Made by a program: the position numbers and the translations under genes. Positions 24,946 to 35,430 of a stretch of 64,000 nt of DNA are shown piece by piece. Position 1 is the first letter of the stretch; every line of letters begins with the position of its first letter. The notes beneath the pieces are model-generated. The model had not been told where the DNA came from. It made no database searches and worked only from the letters and a program-made list of their open reading frames with translations. Source of the stretch: Zygnema cylindricum (Eukaryota; Streptophyta; Zygnematophyceae; Zygnematales; Zygnemataceae); NCBI GenBank assembly GCA_037447655.1, contig JBBHKE010001459.1, positions 64,001 through 128,000 on the forward strand. The letters run 5' to 3'.

Positions 24946-25484
24946 TGAAATTTTGTGGTCTCCATTATCCCACAGAATAAGCGGCCAATGTAAAGCCTCT
25001 AGGATAAAATTTTCCCCTTCTACTTTCCCACTCTATCACTGCCTCCCAAGCACAAAAATACTCTATCCACTCTCACCCTGGTGAGGAAAAAACTCCCTTG
25101 AGTTAAACGCAAAAAGAATCACTAAATTTGCTCCCCTGAGCAGTAAGTTATGGTTGGCCAAAGATGGCCTATAAATACAAAAGGTCACCAGGAGAGAGGC
25201 GCCTCAAACACGCTAAGTCTTATAACTCCTACTCACAACTAACTACTACTCTACCCTAGGAAAATCAAAACAGTGTATAGTACAAGAAGGTACAATGGCC
25301 GATTGTACTTCTTGTACGTCCATAGTACAACATGGCCTTTTGGTTGACACTTGTCAATATAGGAGCCATCGTTCCTCCTCACATCCTTTCCGGCGTCCAA
25401 TGATGTGGCGCCACGTGGCATAGCGCGCCGCGATGTTCGAAAGCCGCCAAAGATTCATTCATGTTTGGCGTGGGCGATGAAGTC
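24946..25484 (-). repeat. Truncated LTR of copia B element 1
   Basis: Matches the first ~540 bases of the complete LTR at 32365 (TGAAATTTTGTGGTCTCC to GGCGTGGGC.ATGAAGTC), then stops abruptly where the copia A LTR starts. The last ~350 bases present in other copies are missing. Confidence 0.88.
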
Positions 25485-26536
25485 TGTAGAAATTAATGGT
25501 CCATTTAAAGTATTTTCTAGGTCTAAATAGAAATATAGAAAGAAGCCGAGACAGTCTACCGCTAACTTCTCTCTCCAACTCTCAAACTTGTCGCAGTCAC
25601 TGAGAAATTGGAGAGGGAGCAAGAGCCATGGCTACCTAGGCTATCCAGAAGTTTACGGGAAATATATATTAGTTAGGGGTTTATTTACTAAAAGGTATGT
25701 GCCGGCCACAAGATTTGATCTTGGTACCTACCGGCCGGCAAATCCGGTAGCCAGTAGCCTTAGCCGTTAAGTTTTTAACTAGTGTTACGTACTAAAGGGT
25801 TTGATATTTAATTAAACATTATCAGGTAGGATAATTCATTTAACTATAATTGTTTACAGGAGACATAAATCCATTAATGTAAAAGTATGGATTGGAGTAC
25901 GGATAAGAAACCAATACCGCGCATTTATTTCTTTAATGAAAAGAATACCGCACATGTATTTATTACGGCTACGATTAAATATGAATTTAATCGGACGGCC
26001 AGAATTAACGCCGAGATCGCGAAAGAGGATTTCGGTGGTTTGTGGTCGTCGCCACATCGGATGACACGTGGCGGAATGACATTGGATCGCGGCATCTCCG
26101 AGGATTACGGGAGCAAAATCCGGACATACCATGTGTCGACATTTAGGCCATGTCGTACAGTGTCCGTACAGAAAGTACACTGGCAACTGTACTTTTGTGT
26201 ACGAAACTGTAATCTGATTGGCTCCGTACATTAGTAGATAGAGTCTGTGAGAGAGATAAGACTTAGAAAAATTAGGAGATAGGACCCTCTCTCCCAGAGA
26301 GCTTCTGTACAAAAGGTAAACTTTGACTCTTCATAACTTACTGCTCAAGAGCAAATTCAGAGATTCTTTTTGCTATCGACTCAGGGGAGTCTTGCCTTCA
26401 CAAGGGTGAAGTTGGTCAGAGGTATTGTCTGCAGGGGTGGCAGTTGTTTTTGCTGAAACACAAAGGGGTCAGGGTTATCCTAGAGGTTTCTTGGAAGTTG
26501 TCCACTCTGAGGACTTATGATGGTCTCAAAGTTTCA
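25485..26536 (+). repeat. 5' LTR of copia A
   Basis: 1052 bp, TGTAGAAATTAATGGTCC to GGTCTCAAAGTTTCA. Contains an antisense tRNA-like pair (25708-25773). Toward its 3' end it shares reverse-complement blocks with LTR family B (ACTTACTGCTCA, AAATTCAGAGATTCTTTTTG). Confidence 0.92.
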
Positions 26537-26551
26537 GGTTATGGGCCCACC
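26537..26551 (+). promoter_or_regulatory. Primer binding site of copia A, overlapping the gag start
   Basis: GGTTATGGGCCCACC is complementary to the anticodon stem-loop of plant initiator tRNA-Met (GGTGGGCCCATAACC), the internal site used by Drosophila copia and yeast Ty5 with a half-tRNA primer. Its ATG (26541-26543) is in frame with gag. Confidence 0.8.
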
Positions 26552-27491
26552 CTCTAGGGTACCAATCTTTAATGGAACTGGCTTCATATACTGGGAAAGT
26601 ATGATGATAGGAGCTCTTTGCGAAAAAAGGTTTTGGGGGATAGTGAGTGGACGATTGGGGCGTCCATCAAGTCTTGGAATTCCTCCAGGGTTTGAAGGAA
26701 GCAGATTCACCAGGAAAGAGGATTCACCTTCAACGGAGGAAACAAAGGAAGAAGTGGTGGTGGATAAAGGATCGGAGAAGGAGACGACCATACCAATAGC
26801 AACTGGTTCAGCATTCATGTCACTTATTACGAGGAACGAGGAGAATGATACTCAAACTTGGGATTTCAACAATATGGCGGCAAATCACTTCATCCTACGC
26901 CATCTTACTTAAGGACTTGCATGTCCTCATTTGCAGGTAGAAAGGGTATCCGATCTTTGGATGGCTCTCATAGAGATGTACCGAAGTGGTACGATTCAGC
27001 AACAACAGTTGGCTGATCAGAAAGTTAAGGAGTATGTATACAAAGGGGGGAAGATGTTGGATTTTTGCAATGAGCTCGCTACACTCTTCATGGAGCTAGA
27101 GAGTGCGGGAAAAGATTTTAGTGAATAAGAAAAGGTTAATTGTTTACTCATGAAGTTACACGATGAGTTCGAAAACATAGTCAGCCGTGTGCAGGACTTG
27201 CCGGACTTAAGTTGGATATGGAACTCAGTGGTAGGGATAATTCTCGTTCGGGAGAAAACGATTGAGATCCGAAGGGGAGGAAAGAGTGGCCAAGCCTTGG
27301 CAACTGCGACCGATTGGAGGAACAAGGATTTTCGGAAATCGGTTGGAAACTATGGGGGGAGGGAACAGAAAAATGAGAGCGACGAGTTCGGACCAAGGGC
27401 TCCCAAAGGTTTATGTCATTTTTGTAAGAAACCTGGGCACTATATGGCAGAGTGCACTAAGCTAACCGAGCTTCGGTCAAATGAGGGGTAG
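26541..27491 (+). pseudogene. Copia A gag with CCHC zinc knuckle
   Basis: Begins MGPPSRVPIFNGTGFIYWES from the ATG inside the primer site. The capsid region includes LWMALIEMYRSGTIQQQQLA and KEYVYKGGKMLDFCNELATL. The zinc knuckle CHFCKKPGHYMAEC (CX2CX4HX4C) is at 27414-27455. Stops near 26910 and 27126, with a frame change after the first, break it. Role: capsid and RNA packaging. Confidence 0.85.
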
Positions 27492-27590
27492 ACCAGTGGT
27501 ACCCCGAGAGGAAAGAAAAAGGCCCTTGTAAAAGAGGTACTTGAGGCGGAATCCGAGGACGAGGACAATAAGCTCCTTTTAGATGAGGAG

Positions 27591-29251
27591 TTGGAGGCGA
27601 AAAACGAGGTCCAAATTCCACGAAGGCAGAAATGTGCTTACGGTGGATTGAAAGGTGAAGCAGGCTGGATTGTAGATTCAGGTGCCTCCATGCACATGTG
27701 TAAGGATAAGCACCTGTTCACTAAGATAAGAAAGATTCCCACCGTAGAGATAGAGTACGAGTATGGGAGGATAGTCACCACTACTCTTGTAGGATCGGTA
27801 GATTTGAAAGTGTTAGTAGAAGGAAAGACATCCATAGTAACATTCTCCGATGTATTGTTTATTCCGGAGCTTAACAAAAACCTCATCTCTACATCCGTAT
27901 TAGATGATAAGGGTTTTTTTACTAGCACTAAGGAAGGAGTCTTTACTGCTAGTTTTGAGGAGGGTGGTTATTTCATTGCTGAGAAAGGTAGCCATGGGAT
28001 GTTTAGGCTAGTTTTAAGTAATGAAAAGAAGAAACTTTATTATGCCGGTGTTCATGATATTATGATGTGGCATAATTGGCTTGGGCTTGTGAATCTAGAC
28101 AAGTTAAGAGAGATGAAAAAGATGGGAGTGGTGGAAGGGATTAAGTTCAGTGAGAATGATAATATAAGTGATTGTAGTGGATGTGCTCAAGGTAAAACAC
28201 ACAGATTACCCTTTCCTAAAACAGCCACCTATAAGGGAGAAAAAATTCTAGATCTAGTACACACAGATATTTGGGGACCAGCTAAAGTGCCCTCACCAGG
28301 GGGGAAGAGATTTATGATGACCATCACTGATGATTGGTCTCGGTATTCCCAAGTGTATTTTTTGAAAAACAAGTCTGAAGCTCAGGATTTTTTTAGACAA
28401 TATAAAGCATGGAGCGAAAAACTCCATGAAACTCCAATCAGGAGAATAAGGAGTGACAATGGTGGAGAGTATACTTCTAACCAGTTTGAAGATTTTCGGA
28501 GGGAAGATGGGGTCGAACACCAAAAGACAGTTCCAATAAACCCGGAAAACAATGGGTAGCTGAAAGGTTAAATAGAACACTAAGTGATAGTGCTAGAAGT
28601 ATGTTGTCAGATAAGAAGATAAGAAAAAGGTTTTGGGCAGAAGCAATGAACTGTGCTAATTACCTCAAGAATATAGTTCTTACTTCAGCTATAAAAGATC
28701 AAACACCTTATGAGAGATGGACAGGCCGGAAACTAGACATATCTCACTTAAAGGTTTTCGGCAGTCAAGTATTCAGTCTAGATACTGATCGGTCCAATTG
28801 GAAGCTAGATCCTAAAGGAAAACCAGGATACTTATTAGGATATGATGAGGATGTTAAAGGATATAGAGTTTATGATCTAAAAAGGGAAGATATAATCTTA
28901 GTAAAGCATCTAGTAATTATCGATGAAGGAAAGTCTGTGGATCCCTTCAAATATACAAAGTCAGTAAAAATCAGATTTGAGTCAAAAAATTCCGATGACT
29001 TTGAGCTTCCTAACTATCCAAGTTTTAGAGAAGATGACATTCTTGCAGGTACAAATCAGACCGAAAAGGACTCGGCTGTGGAAACTCCAGTGACAACTCT
29101 ACTCGAAGCGGAAGACGTGGTGGAAATTGATTCGGAATCAAAGGATAGGGGAGAAGCCGAGTTTGATCTAAAGAATCCACGAGAACTATCTATTCCGGCC
29201 TTAGATTTTGAGGGGGGAAGGAAAAGTAGCAAAAGACTGCAAGAAAAATAG
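27591..29251 (+). pseudogene. Copia A protease and integrase
   Basis: The protease site is WIVDSGASMHMC. The integrase zinc-binding region is MWHNWLGLVN...CSGCAQGK. The core reads DLVHTDIWGPAK, TITDDWSRYSQVYF and RSDNGGEYTS, then ENNG and, in another frame, ERLNRTL, giving the three acidic residues of the DDE site. A one-base loss near 28556 breaks the frame within that last motif. The second part (28601-29251) holds FWAEAMNCANYLKN, the GKPGYLLGYDEDVKGYRVYD block and an acidic tail. Confidence 0.9.
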
Positions 29252-29395
29252 GTTAATAACAAGGTAACTAAACTATCTCATCAAGATGAACCTCAAACTT
29301 ATGGAGAGGCGATGACTTGTCCAAAAAGAAATCGGTGAAAGACAGCCATCAATGAGGAGATGGCCTCAATTACGGCAGCCAATACTTAGGAGCTG

Positions 29396-30325
29396 GTGGA
29401 TTGTCCACCTAACCAAAAACCAATCGGTTGTAAGTGGGTTTTTAAATTAAAACTGAACCCAGATAACACAATCGAGCGCTACAAGGCCAAATTAGTGGAA
29501 AAGGGATTTACACAAAAGGAGGGAATTGACTACGATGAAACCTTTGCCCCGGTGGTCAGATTTCCCTCCGTCCACATGCTTCTCTGCCAGGCAGCAGCGG
29601 AAGACAAGGAAGTGCACCAGATGGACATCAAGACAGCCTTTTTGCATTGAGAATTAGAAGAGGAGATCTTCATGGGACAACCCGAAAGGTTTGTGGAGGA
29701 AGGAGAGGAGAGTAAGGTATGCTTGCTGATTAAATCTATTTATGGTTTGAAACTGGCGCCTCGACAGTGGAATAAGAAGCTTGATGAGTTTCTTACCGGT
29801 CTGGGATATTTCCCGCTTAGCTCAGATCACACAATATATGTTTTCGAAGATGAGGAAGGTTTTATATTTATTGTAATTTATGTTGATGATTTGCTTGTTT
29901 TAAGTAAATCAATGGAAAAATTTAATAAACTGAAAACCGATCTTAAGGGGAGATTTGAAATGAAGGATATAGGGGAAGCAAAATATATTTTGGGAATCCA
30001 AGTAGAGAGAGACCGAAAAAGAAAAATTATAAGATTGACTTAAAAAAAAACAATAGGGAACATGCTTGAAAAATTTCAAATGGATAAAGCTAATAGTTGT
30101 ACAACTCCAATGGAGTTGAAAAAGGGAAGTGAGGGGAGTGAGGAAGAAGGAGTCATAGTCTTAGACAAGAAATTATCTCATGAAGAACAGAAGTTCATGC
30201 AGACTATTCATTACAGGCAAGTAGTGGGAAGTCTAATCTATTTTATGAATTGTACCCGCCTGGATTTAGCTGCAGTTGTAAGAGTGCTGAGTAGAAGTCT
30301 AAATGCTCCCACTAAGATGAATTAG
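29396..30325 (+). pseudogene. Copia A reverse transcriptase
   Basis: Copia RT blocks in order: GCKWVFKLKLNPD, YKAKLVEKGFTQKEGIDYDE, TFAPVVRF, HQMDIKTAFLH, QPERFVEEGEESKVC, KSIYGLKLAPRQWN, active site FIVIYVDDLLVLS, RFEMKDIGEAKYILGIQ, and the linker YRQVVGSLIYFMNCTRLDL. A TGA follows AFLH at 29648 and a TAA lies at 30041; otherwise it is open. Confidence 0.92.
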
Positions 30326-30339
30326 GAGGCAGCTAAGAG

Positions 30340-30881
30340 AGTCCTTAGATATTTGATAGGAATTAGGGATCTATGGTTGCATTTCGGTGGGGAGAATACT
30401 AACATCACTACTTGGAGTGATGAGTGATGCCAGTTATGGTGATGCTCCGATGAGGAGATGCACTTCTGGATATGTATTATATGTGGGTGATGGGGCTTGC
30501 TGTTGGAGTAGCAAATAGCAAAAATTTATTGCTCAGTCCACCATGGAGGCTGAGTATATGGCCTCTTGCTGTGCTGTAAAAGAATTGATGTGGGTCAAGT
30601 CTTTGCTTGGTGAGCTTGGTCACCTTAAGAGTGGTTTGCAGAAAATATTTTGTGATAATCAAGCAGCAATCGCTATTTCTGCCAATCGTAAATATCATTT
30701 TAAAGCCAAACACATGGACATTAGACTCAGCTTTGTTAGAGAGAAAGTAGAAAACAAAATAATAATTTTAGAGTACCGACTAGATAGTGAGATGGTAGCA
30801 GATATGATGACCAAACCTGTGCCTTCCCCTAAGCTAATTTTCTGCAGGGAGAAGTGTGGTCTGAAATTAAATATTAACTAG
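30340..30881 (+). pseudogene. Copia A RNase H
   Basis: Preceded by RVLRYLIG..DLWLHFGGEN and, after a frame change, a region matching SYGDAP.RRCTSGYV. It then reads STMEAEYMASCCAVKELMWV, FCDNQAAIAISANRKYHFKA, KHMDIRLSFVREKVEN and ADMMTKPVPSPKLI, the standard end of a copia polyprotein (stop 30879-30881). Confidence 0.9.
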
Positions 30882-30894
30882 AAAATATGGGGAG

Positions 30895-31945
30895 TGTAGA
30901 AATTAATGGTCCATTTAAAGTATTTTCTAGGTCTAAATAGAAATATAGAAAGAAGCCGAGGCAGTCTACCTCTAACTTCTCTCTCCAACTCTCAAACTTG
31001 TCGCAGTCACTGAGAAATTGGAGAGGGAGCTAGAGCCATGGCTACCTAGGCTATCCAGAAGTTTACGGGAAATATATATTAGTTAGGGGTTTATTTACTA
31101 AAAGGTATGTGCCGGCCACAGGATTTGATCCTGGTACCTACCGGACGGCAGACAGCCGGTAGCCGGTAGCCTTAGCCGTTAAGTCTTTAACTAGTGTTAC
31201 GTACTATATGGTTTGATATTTAATTAAACATTATCAGGTAGGATAATTCATTTAACTGTATTTGTTTACGGGAGACATAGATCCATTAATGTAAAAGTAC
31301 GGATTACGGTACGGATAAGAAACCAATACCGCGCATTTATTTCTTTAATGAAATGTAACGCGCATGTATTTATTACGGCTACGATTAAATGTGAATTTAA
31401 TCGGACGGGCGAAATTAACGCCGAGATCGCGGAAGAGGATTTCGGCGGTTTGTGGTCATCGCCACATCGGATGACACGTGGCGGAATGACATTGGATCGC
31501 GGCATCTCCGAGGATTACGGGAGCGAATCCGGACATACCATGTGTCGACATTTAGGCCATGTCGTACAGTGTCCGTACAGAAAGTACACCGGCAACTGTA
31601 CTTTTGTGTACATAACTCTAATCTGATTGGCTCCGTACATCAGTAGATAGAGTGTGAGAGAGATAGGACTTAGAAAAATTAGGAGATAGGACACTCTCTC
31701 CCAGAGAGCTTCTGTACAAAAGGTCAACTTTGACCCTCTATAACTTACTGCTCAAGGGAGCAAATTCAGAGATTCTTTTTGCTATCGACTCAGAGGAGTC
31801 TTGCCTTCACAGTGGTGAAGTTGGTCGGAGTTTTTGTCTGCCACGGTGGCAGTTGTTCTTACTGAAACACAAAGGGGTCACGGTTATCCTAGAGGCTTCT
31901 TGGAAGCTGTCCACTCTGAGGACTTATGGAGGTCTCAGAGTTTCA
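30895..31945 (+). repeat. 3' LTR of copia A
   Basis: 1051 bp, TGTAGAAATTAATGGTCC to GGTCTCAGAGTTTCA, colinear with the 5' LTR. Its antisense tRNA-like pair (31118-31184) has a better B box (GGATTTGATCC on +) than the 5' copy. Confidence 0.92.
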
Positions 31946-32345
31946 CACTAGCTCAATGTAGAGCCTTGCAGGTCCGTACCTATTTATTTTAAGTGGCTTT
32001 AATTGTGACGTATCACATTCTACCCCGTATTGAACCTGTATTTACGTGCCAATCCAACACTTTCCATCACAAGAAGGCCGGTCACACCATCCACAATGTC
32101 GCTGGCTCCGATACCATGTTGATTTCTGTGAAATCTAGGATTCGATATGTCCTATACTAGGGAAAAGTGAGCCAGCCAGGGCTCAAACCAAGGACCTCTG
32201 ACTTTAGTTATCAACGCACTAACCAGTGTGCCACCAGCTCGATGTAGAGCCTGGCGGGTCCGTACCTAATTTTTTTAGGCGGCTTCAAGTGTGACGTATC
32301 ACATTCTACCCCGTATTGAACCGGCATTAACGTGCTAATCTAAAA
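31946..32345 (-). mobile_element. TRIM (miniature LTR retroelement), right LTR end cut by copia A
   Basis: Read on the minus strand: one LTR at 32345-32117 ending CA, the primer site TGGTATCGGAGCCAGC (32116-32101; one mismatch to the initiator tRNA-Met 3' end), about 41 bases of interior, then a second LTR starting TGTTGGATTGGCACG at 32059. The LTRs share GGTTCAATACGGGGTAGAAT and GTGATACGTCACA. The second LTR stops after GAGCTAGTG at 31946 where copia A begins. No coding capacity. The full LTR holds a sense tRNA-like pair (32234-32179). Confidence 0.75.
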
Positions 32346-32364
32346 AGAGAGTGGGCCCATAACC

Positions 32365-33262
32365 TGAAATTTTGTGGTCTCCATTATCCCACATAATAAC
32401 TAGTCTATGTAAAGTTTTTAGGATAATGTTTGCCCCTTCCACTTTCCCACTGTATAAGTGCTGCCCTAGCACACAAATACTCAGACCACCCTCACCCATG
32501 TAAGGACAAGACTCCCCTGAGTCAAACGCAAAAAGAATCAATGAATTTGCTCCTCTGAGCAATAAGTTATGGTTGGCCAAAGATGGCTTATAAATACAAA
32601 AGGTCACCTGGAGAGAGTCGCCTCAAACACGCTAAGTCTCCTATCTCCTACTCACAACTACCTACTACTCTACCATAGGCAAATCAAAACAGTGTATAGT
32701 ACAAGAAGGTACAGTGGCCGATTGTACTTCTTGTACGTCCATTGTACAACATTGCCTTCTGGTTGACAGTTGTCAACATGGGAGCCAGCATTCCTCCTCC
32801 CATCCTTTCCAGCGTCCAATGATGTGGCGCCACGTGGTACACCACACCGCTATGTTCGAAAGACGCCAAAGATTCATTCGGGTTTGGCGTGGGCTATGAA
32901 GTCGGTCTATTCATGTATTTTACACAGTTAGATTCGCGTCCGCGAGTGCTGTTTGACTATTTATGTCGTTTCGTTAATTTTGGTATGTTTTAGTGAAAGT
33001 GACGTTTGCGTAGCGGTGAAAGTGACGTTGGCGTAGCGAACAAAGTACATGTATCGTTTCGTCAACGCGATAATGGTTAAGGTGTATGTCTGCATAGTTT
33101 TTGCAGATCTAGGTTTAAATTTGGTTTAAGGCAACATTTTGGTAATCTGTCAATCTGTCTGTCTGTTTCTTTTTAAATATGGCGGGATCCATGGTGACTC
33201 TCTTTCTCTCTTCACTCTAGAGTCTAAATTAAGAAGTGAACATTAACTACTTATTTTCAACA
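32365..33262 (-). repeat. Complete LTR of copia B element 1 (its 5' LTR)
   Basis: 898 bp on + from TGAAATTTTGTGG to TATTTTCAACA, then the CGCAG duplication. The primer site lies at 32350-32364 on its left. A tRNA-like pair is at about 33063-33124. Confidence 0.87.
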
Positions 33263-33735
33263 CGCAGGAGGCAGCCTTCATCACGTTAATGGAGCGTTTG
33301 GTTTTCGCTCTTGTATTAGTTGTCCCCGACCCAGGTTTACCTTAGACACTGATCACCAACGCCAATGATGTTGCTATTGGAGGGATCCTTATGCAAGACC
33401 ATGGAAAAGGTCTTCAACCTATCGCCTACAAAAGCCGGAAACTGAAGGCAGCGGAACTCAACTGGGCAACTCATAAGAAGGAAAGTATAGTTTTTATCAA
33501 TGCGTGGGAGGTTTGGAAGTGTTATATCTAGGAGAAGCGAGTCACTGTGATCACCGACCATCATGCGCTACAATATCTGCAAACGCAACCAAAATTTTCC
33601 AAAAAGCAAGCCAGGTGGATGACCTTCCCACAAACCTTTAAACAAGAGCCAACAATAAAGTTCAAGCCGGACATGACGAACCCTGCTAACGCTTTGTCAA
33701 GAAGGCCAGGCATTGCTGAACTAACGAAAGGGTAG
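33263..33735 (+). pseudogene. Gypsy RNase H, continuation of the interrupted pol
   Basis: Resumes after the insertion at EAAFITL. It then reads TLITNANDVAIGGILMQDHG, KGLQPIAYKSRKLKAAELNW, ATHKKE, VTVITDHHALQYLQTQPKFS, RQAR/KQARWM and FKPDMTNPANALSRRPG, typical of chromovirus RNase H and its end. It has an internal stop at about 33531. Confidence 0.87.
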
Positions 33736-34014
33736 GGATTGCTGAACCAATGAAGGGGTCCATACCGCAACCACCGCAAGATCGGAGTGATGGTGCCGCG
33801 GAGGATTCAAAATCGCAGCCACCGCAAGACCGCAGCGATAATACTAGGAAGGAGAGTACTCAAGTGACCGACAAGAATCACGAACCGAAAGTCAACGCAT
33901 TGCCAAGTACGATGCAGGTTGACGAGCAGTGGTTAAACAAAATCAAAGTTGCATACGAGGAAGACAACACATTCAAGGAGAAGGTCAAGAAGATAATCCT
34001 AGTTTAGAATGCTA

Positions 34015-34900
34015 ACGGTATGTGGCGTTACAAACCGAGACAGACAACACGATTGTATATTCCGAAGAATCAAGAGTTACGGCATATAATCCTCCAAATG
34101 TGTCATGACGAACCCCTCAGCGGACACTATAGGAGAGACAAAACATTTGCTTGATTGGTTGAGGCGTATTACTGGCCCAATATGACGAACAACATTGACG
34201 AGTATGTCAGAACTTCTGACTCTAGTAACTCAAGAAATTAGAGCTGGGTCTTCATCAAAGACTCTTGCAACCGCTTCTAACACCATCCACTGCTTGGGAG
34301 GCAATCTCAATGGATTTTATCGTCGCCCTTCCTTTGACTCCAGAGGGCTAGGATTCCAATTTCGTCCTCGTCGACTACCTTACGAAGATGGCCAACTTTT
34401 TGCCTACTAAGACCACAACTACAATTCGTGATATCGCATACCTGTTCTTTCAAGAAGTGTTCCGCCACCTTGGACTTCCAAGGAAGATCGTCAGTGATAA
34501 AGAGAGGAAATTTGTCAGCCACTTCTGGAAAAATATTTTCTCGCTATGTGGGACGCAATTAGCTATGTCCACTACATAACATCCTCAGACAGACGTTCAG
34601 ACTGAAAGAGTGAATAGGACATTTGAAGAGGCCTTACGGGCTTATGTGTCAGTACACCAAACAGACTGGGTTACCTATTTAACAACAATTGAAGTGGCGT
34701 ACAACAGTGTCGTACACTCGTCTACTCACGCTACGCCCTTCTCACTCAATGGAATAAATCACACCCTTCCCAAAAATATCTATGCTACCAAGTGCCCAAC
34801 ACCCGCCGCAACCGACTTTGTCACACAACTTCATACAAATTTGGAAAACGCAACGAGGGCACTCTAAAAGGCGAAGGATCTTAAAAAACTGCAGTCCGAC
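34015..34900 (+). pseudogene. Gypsy integrase, broken
   Basis: The HHCC-like region is MCHDEPLSGHYRRDKT...VEAYYWPNM. The core is spread over frames: SMDFIVALPLTPEG, VDYLTKMANFLPT, RKIVSDKERKFVSHFWKNIF, the HPQTD block and TERVNRTFEEALRAYV, giving D, D and E. The C-terminal part has WVTYLTTIEVAYNSVVHSST. At least four stops or shifts are seen. Confidence 0.85.
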
Positions 34901-34915
34901 TAGGAGGAGGGATTT

Positions 34916-35400
34916 ATGTTGAAGGTTGGAGACAAGGTCCGATTAAATTCGAAAAAATTGTCTTTATCAGGTGCTTTTTCCACAAAATTGGCGCCAAAGT
35001 TTACACGACCGTTCACCGTCATTTCCAAGGTAAACGAGGTGGCGTACAAGCTCGACATCCTTAAGGCCAAGCAAATACATAATATGTTCCATGTTTCACT
35101 CCTCAAACCGTTCTAAGACCACGATTCGGTGTTCCCTAATCAACTTTAGCACACCCCTCTTCTTTCAATTCACGGTACCCACGATGAGTACAAGGTTCAG
35201 AATATTATGCAATCCCGCCAGCTAACCTGTGGAAATTCCCAAACATGTCAGTATCTAGTTAGGTGGAAAGGTTATAGCGTCGAGGACGATTCTTGGGTGG
35301 ATGAGAAAGATATCCATGCCTCAAAATTGTTGCACTGGTTTGAGCGGAGTGTGGACATTGTGCCTCACCGGAGGGCCAGACGCAACATGCGTGAAAAATG
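34916..35400 (+). pseudogene. Gypsy integrase C-terminus and chromodomain
   Basis: A KVGDKVRLNSKKL...FTRPFTVISKVNEVAYKLD region with NMFHVSLLKPF (34916-35116), then a chromodomain QYLVRWKGYSVEDDSWVDEK with LLHWFE (about 35240-35345). The chromodomain places the element among the chromoviruses, where it is thought to guide insertion to marked chromatin. Stop at 35399. Confidence 0.9.
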
Positions 35401-35430
35401 AAAGAATCGCACCGTCGCAGTCGTCGCAGT

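Larger units (their letters stand above)
25485..31945 (+). mobile_element. Ty1/copia element, family A, full length but degenerate
   Basis: 6461 bp with LTRs 25485-26536 and 30895-31945 (TG...CA). The primer site GGTTATGGGCCCACC directly follows the 5' LTR, and a purine run AAAATATGGGGAG directly precedes the 3' LTR. Gene order is gag, protease, integrase, RT, RNase H, the copia order. LTRs differ by several substitutions and small indels (for example at 25735-25755 against 31140-31165). No target duplication: the left flank (GAAGTC) is LTR B and the right flank (CACTA) is the TRIM. A few stops and a frameshift break the frame, but it is the best preserved element here. Confidence 0.92.
24946..33262 (-). 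mobile_element. Copia family B element 1, interior lost and replaced
   Basis: Inserted in gypsy pol. The exact 5-bp duplication CGCAG flanks it (24941-24945 and 33263-33267). The left LTR (24946-25484) is cut short. The right LTR (32365-33262) is complete and followed inward by the primer site GTGGGCCCATAACC (minus orientation). Between them lie the family A copia and a TRIM; only about 19 bases of the original interior remain (about 32346-32364). Confidence 0.8.

Noticed and set aside
32365-33262. Solo LTR
   Set aside because: The primer site directly inside it and the CGCAG duplication shared with 24941 show it is the 5' LTR of an element whose partner LTR is the truncated copy at 24946.
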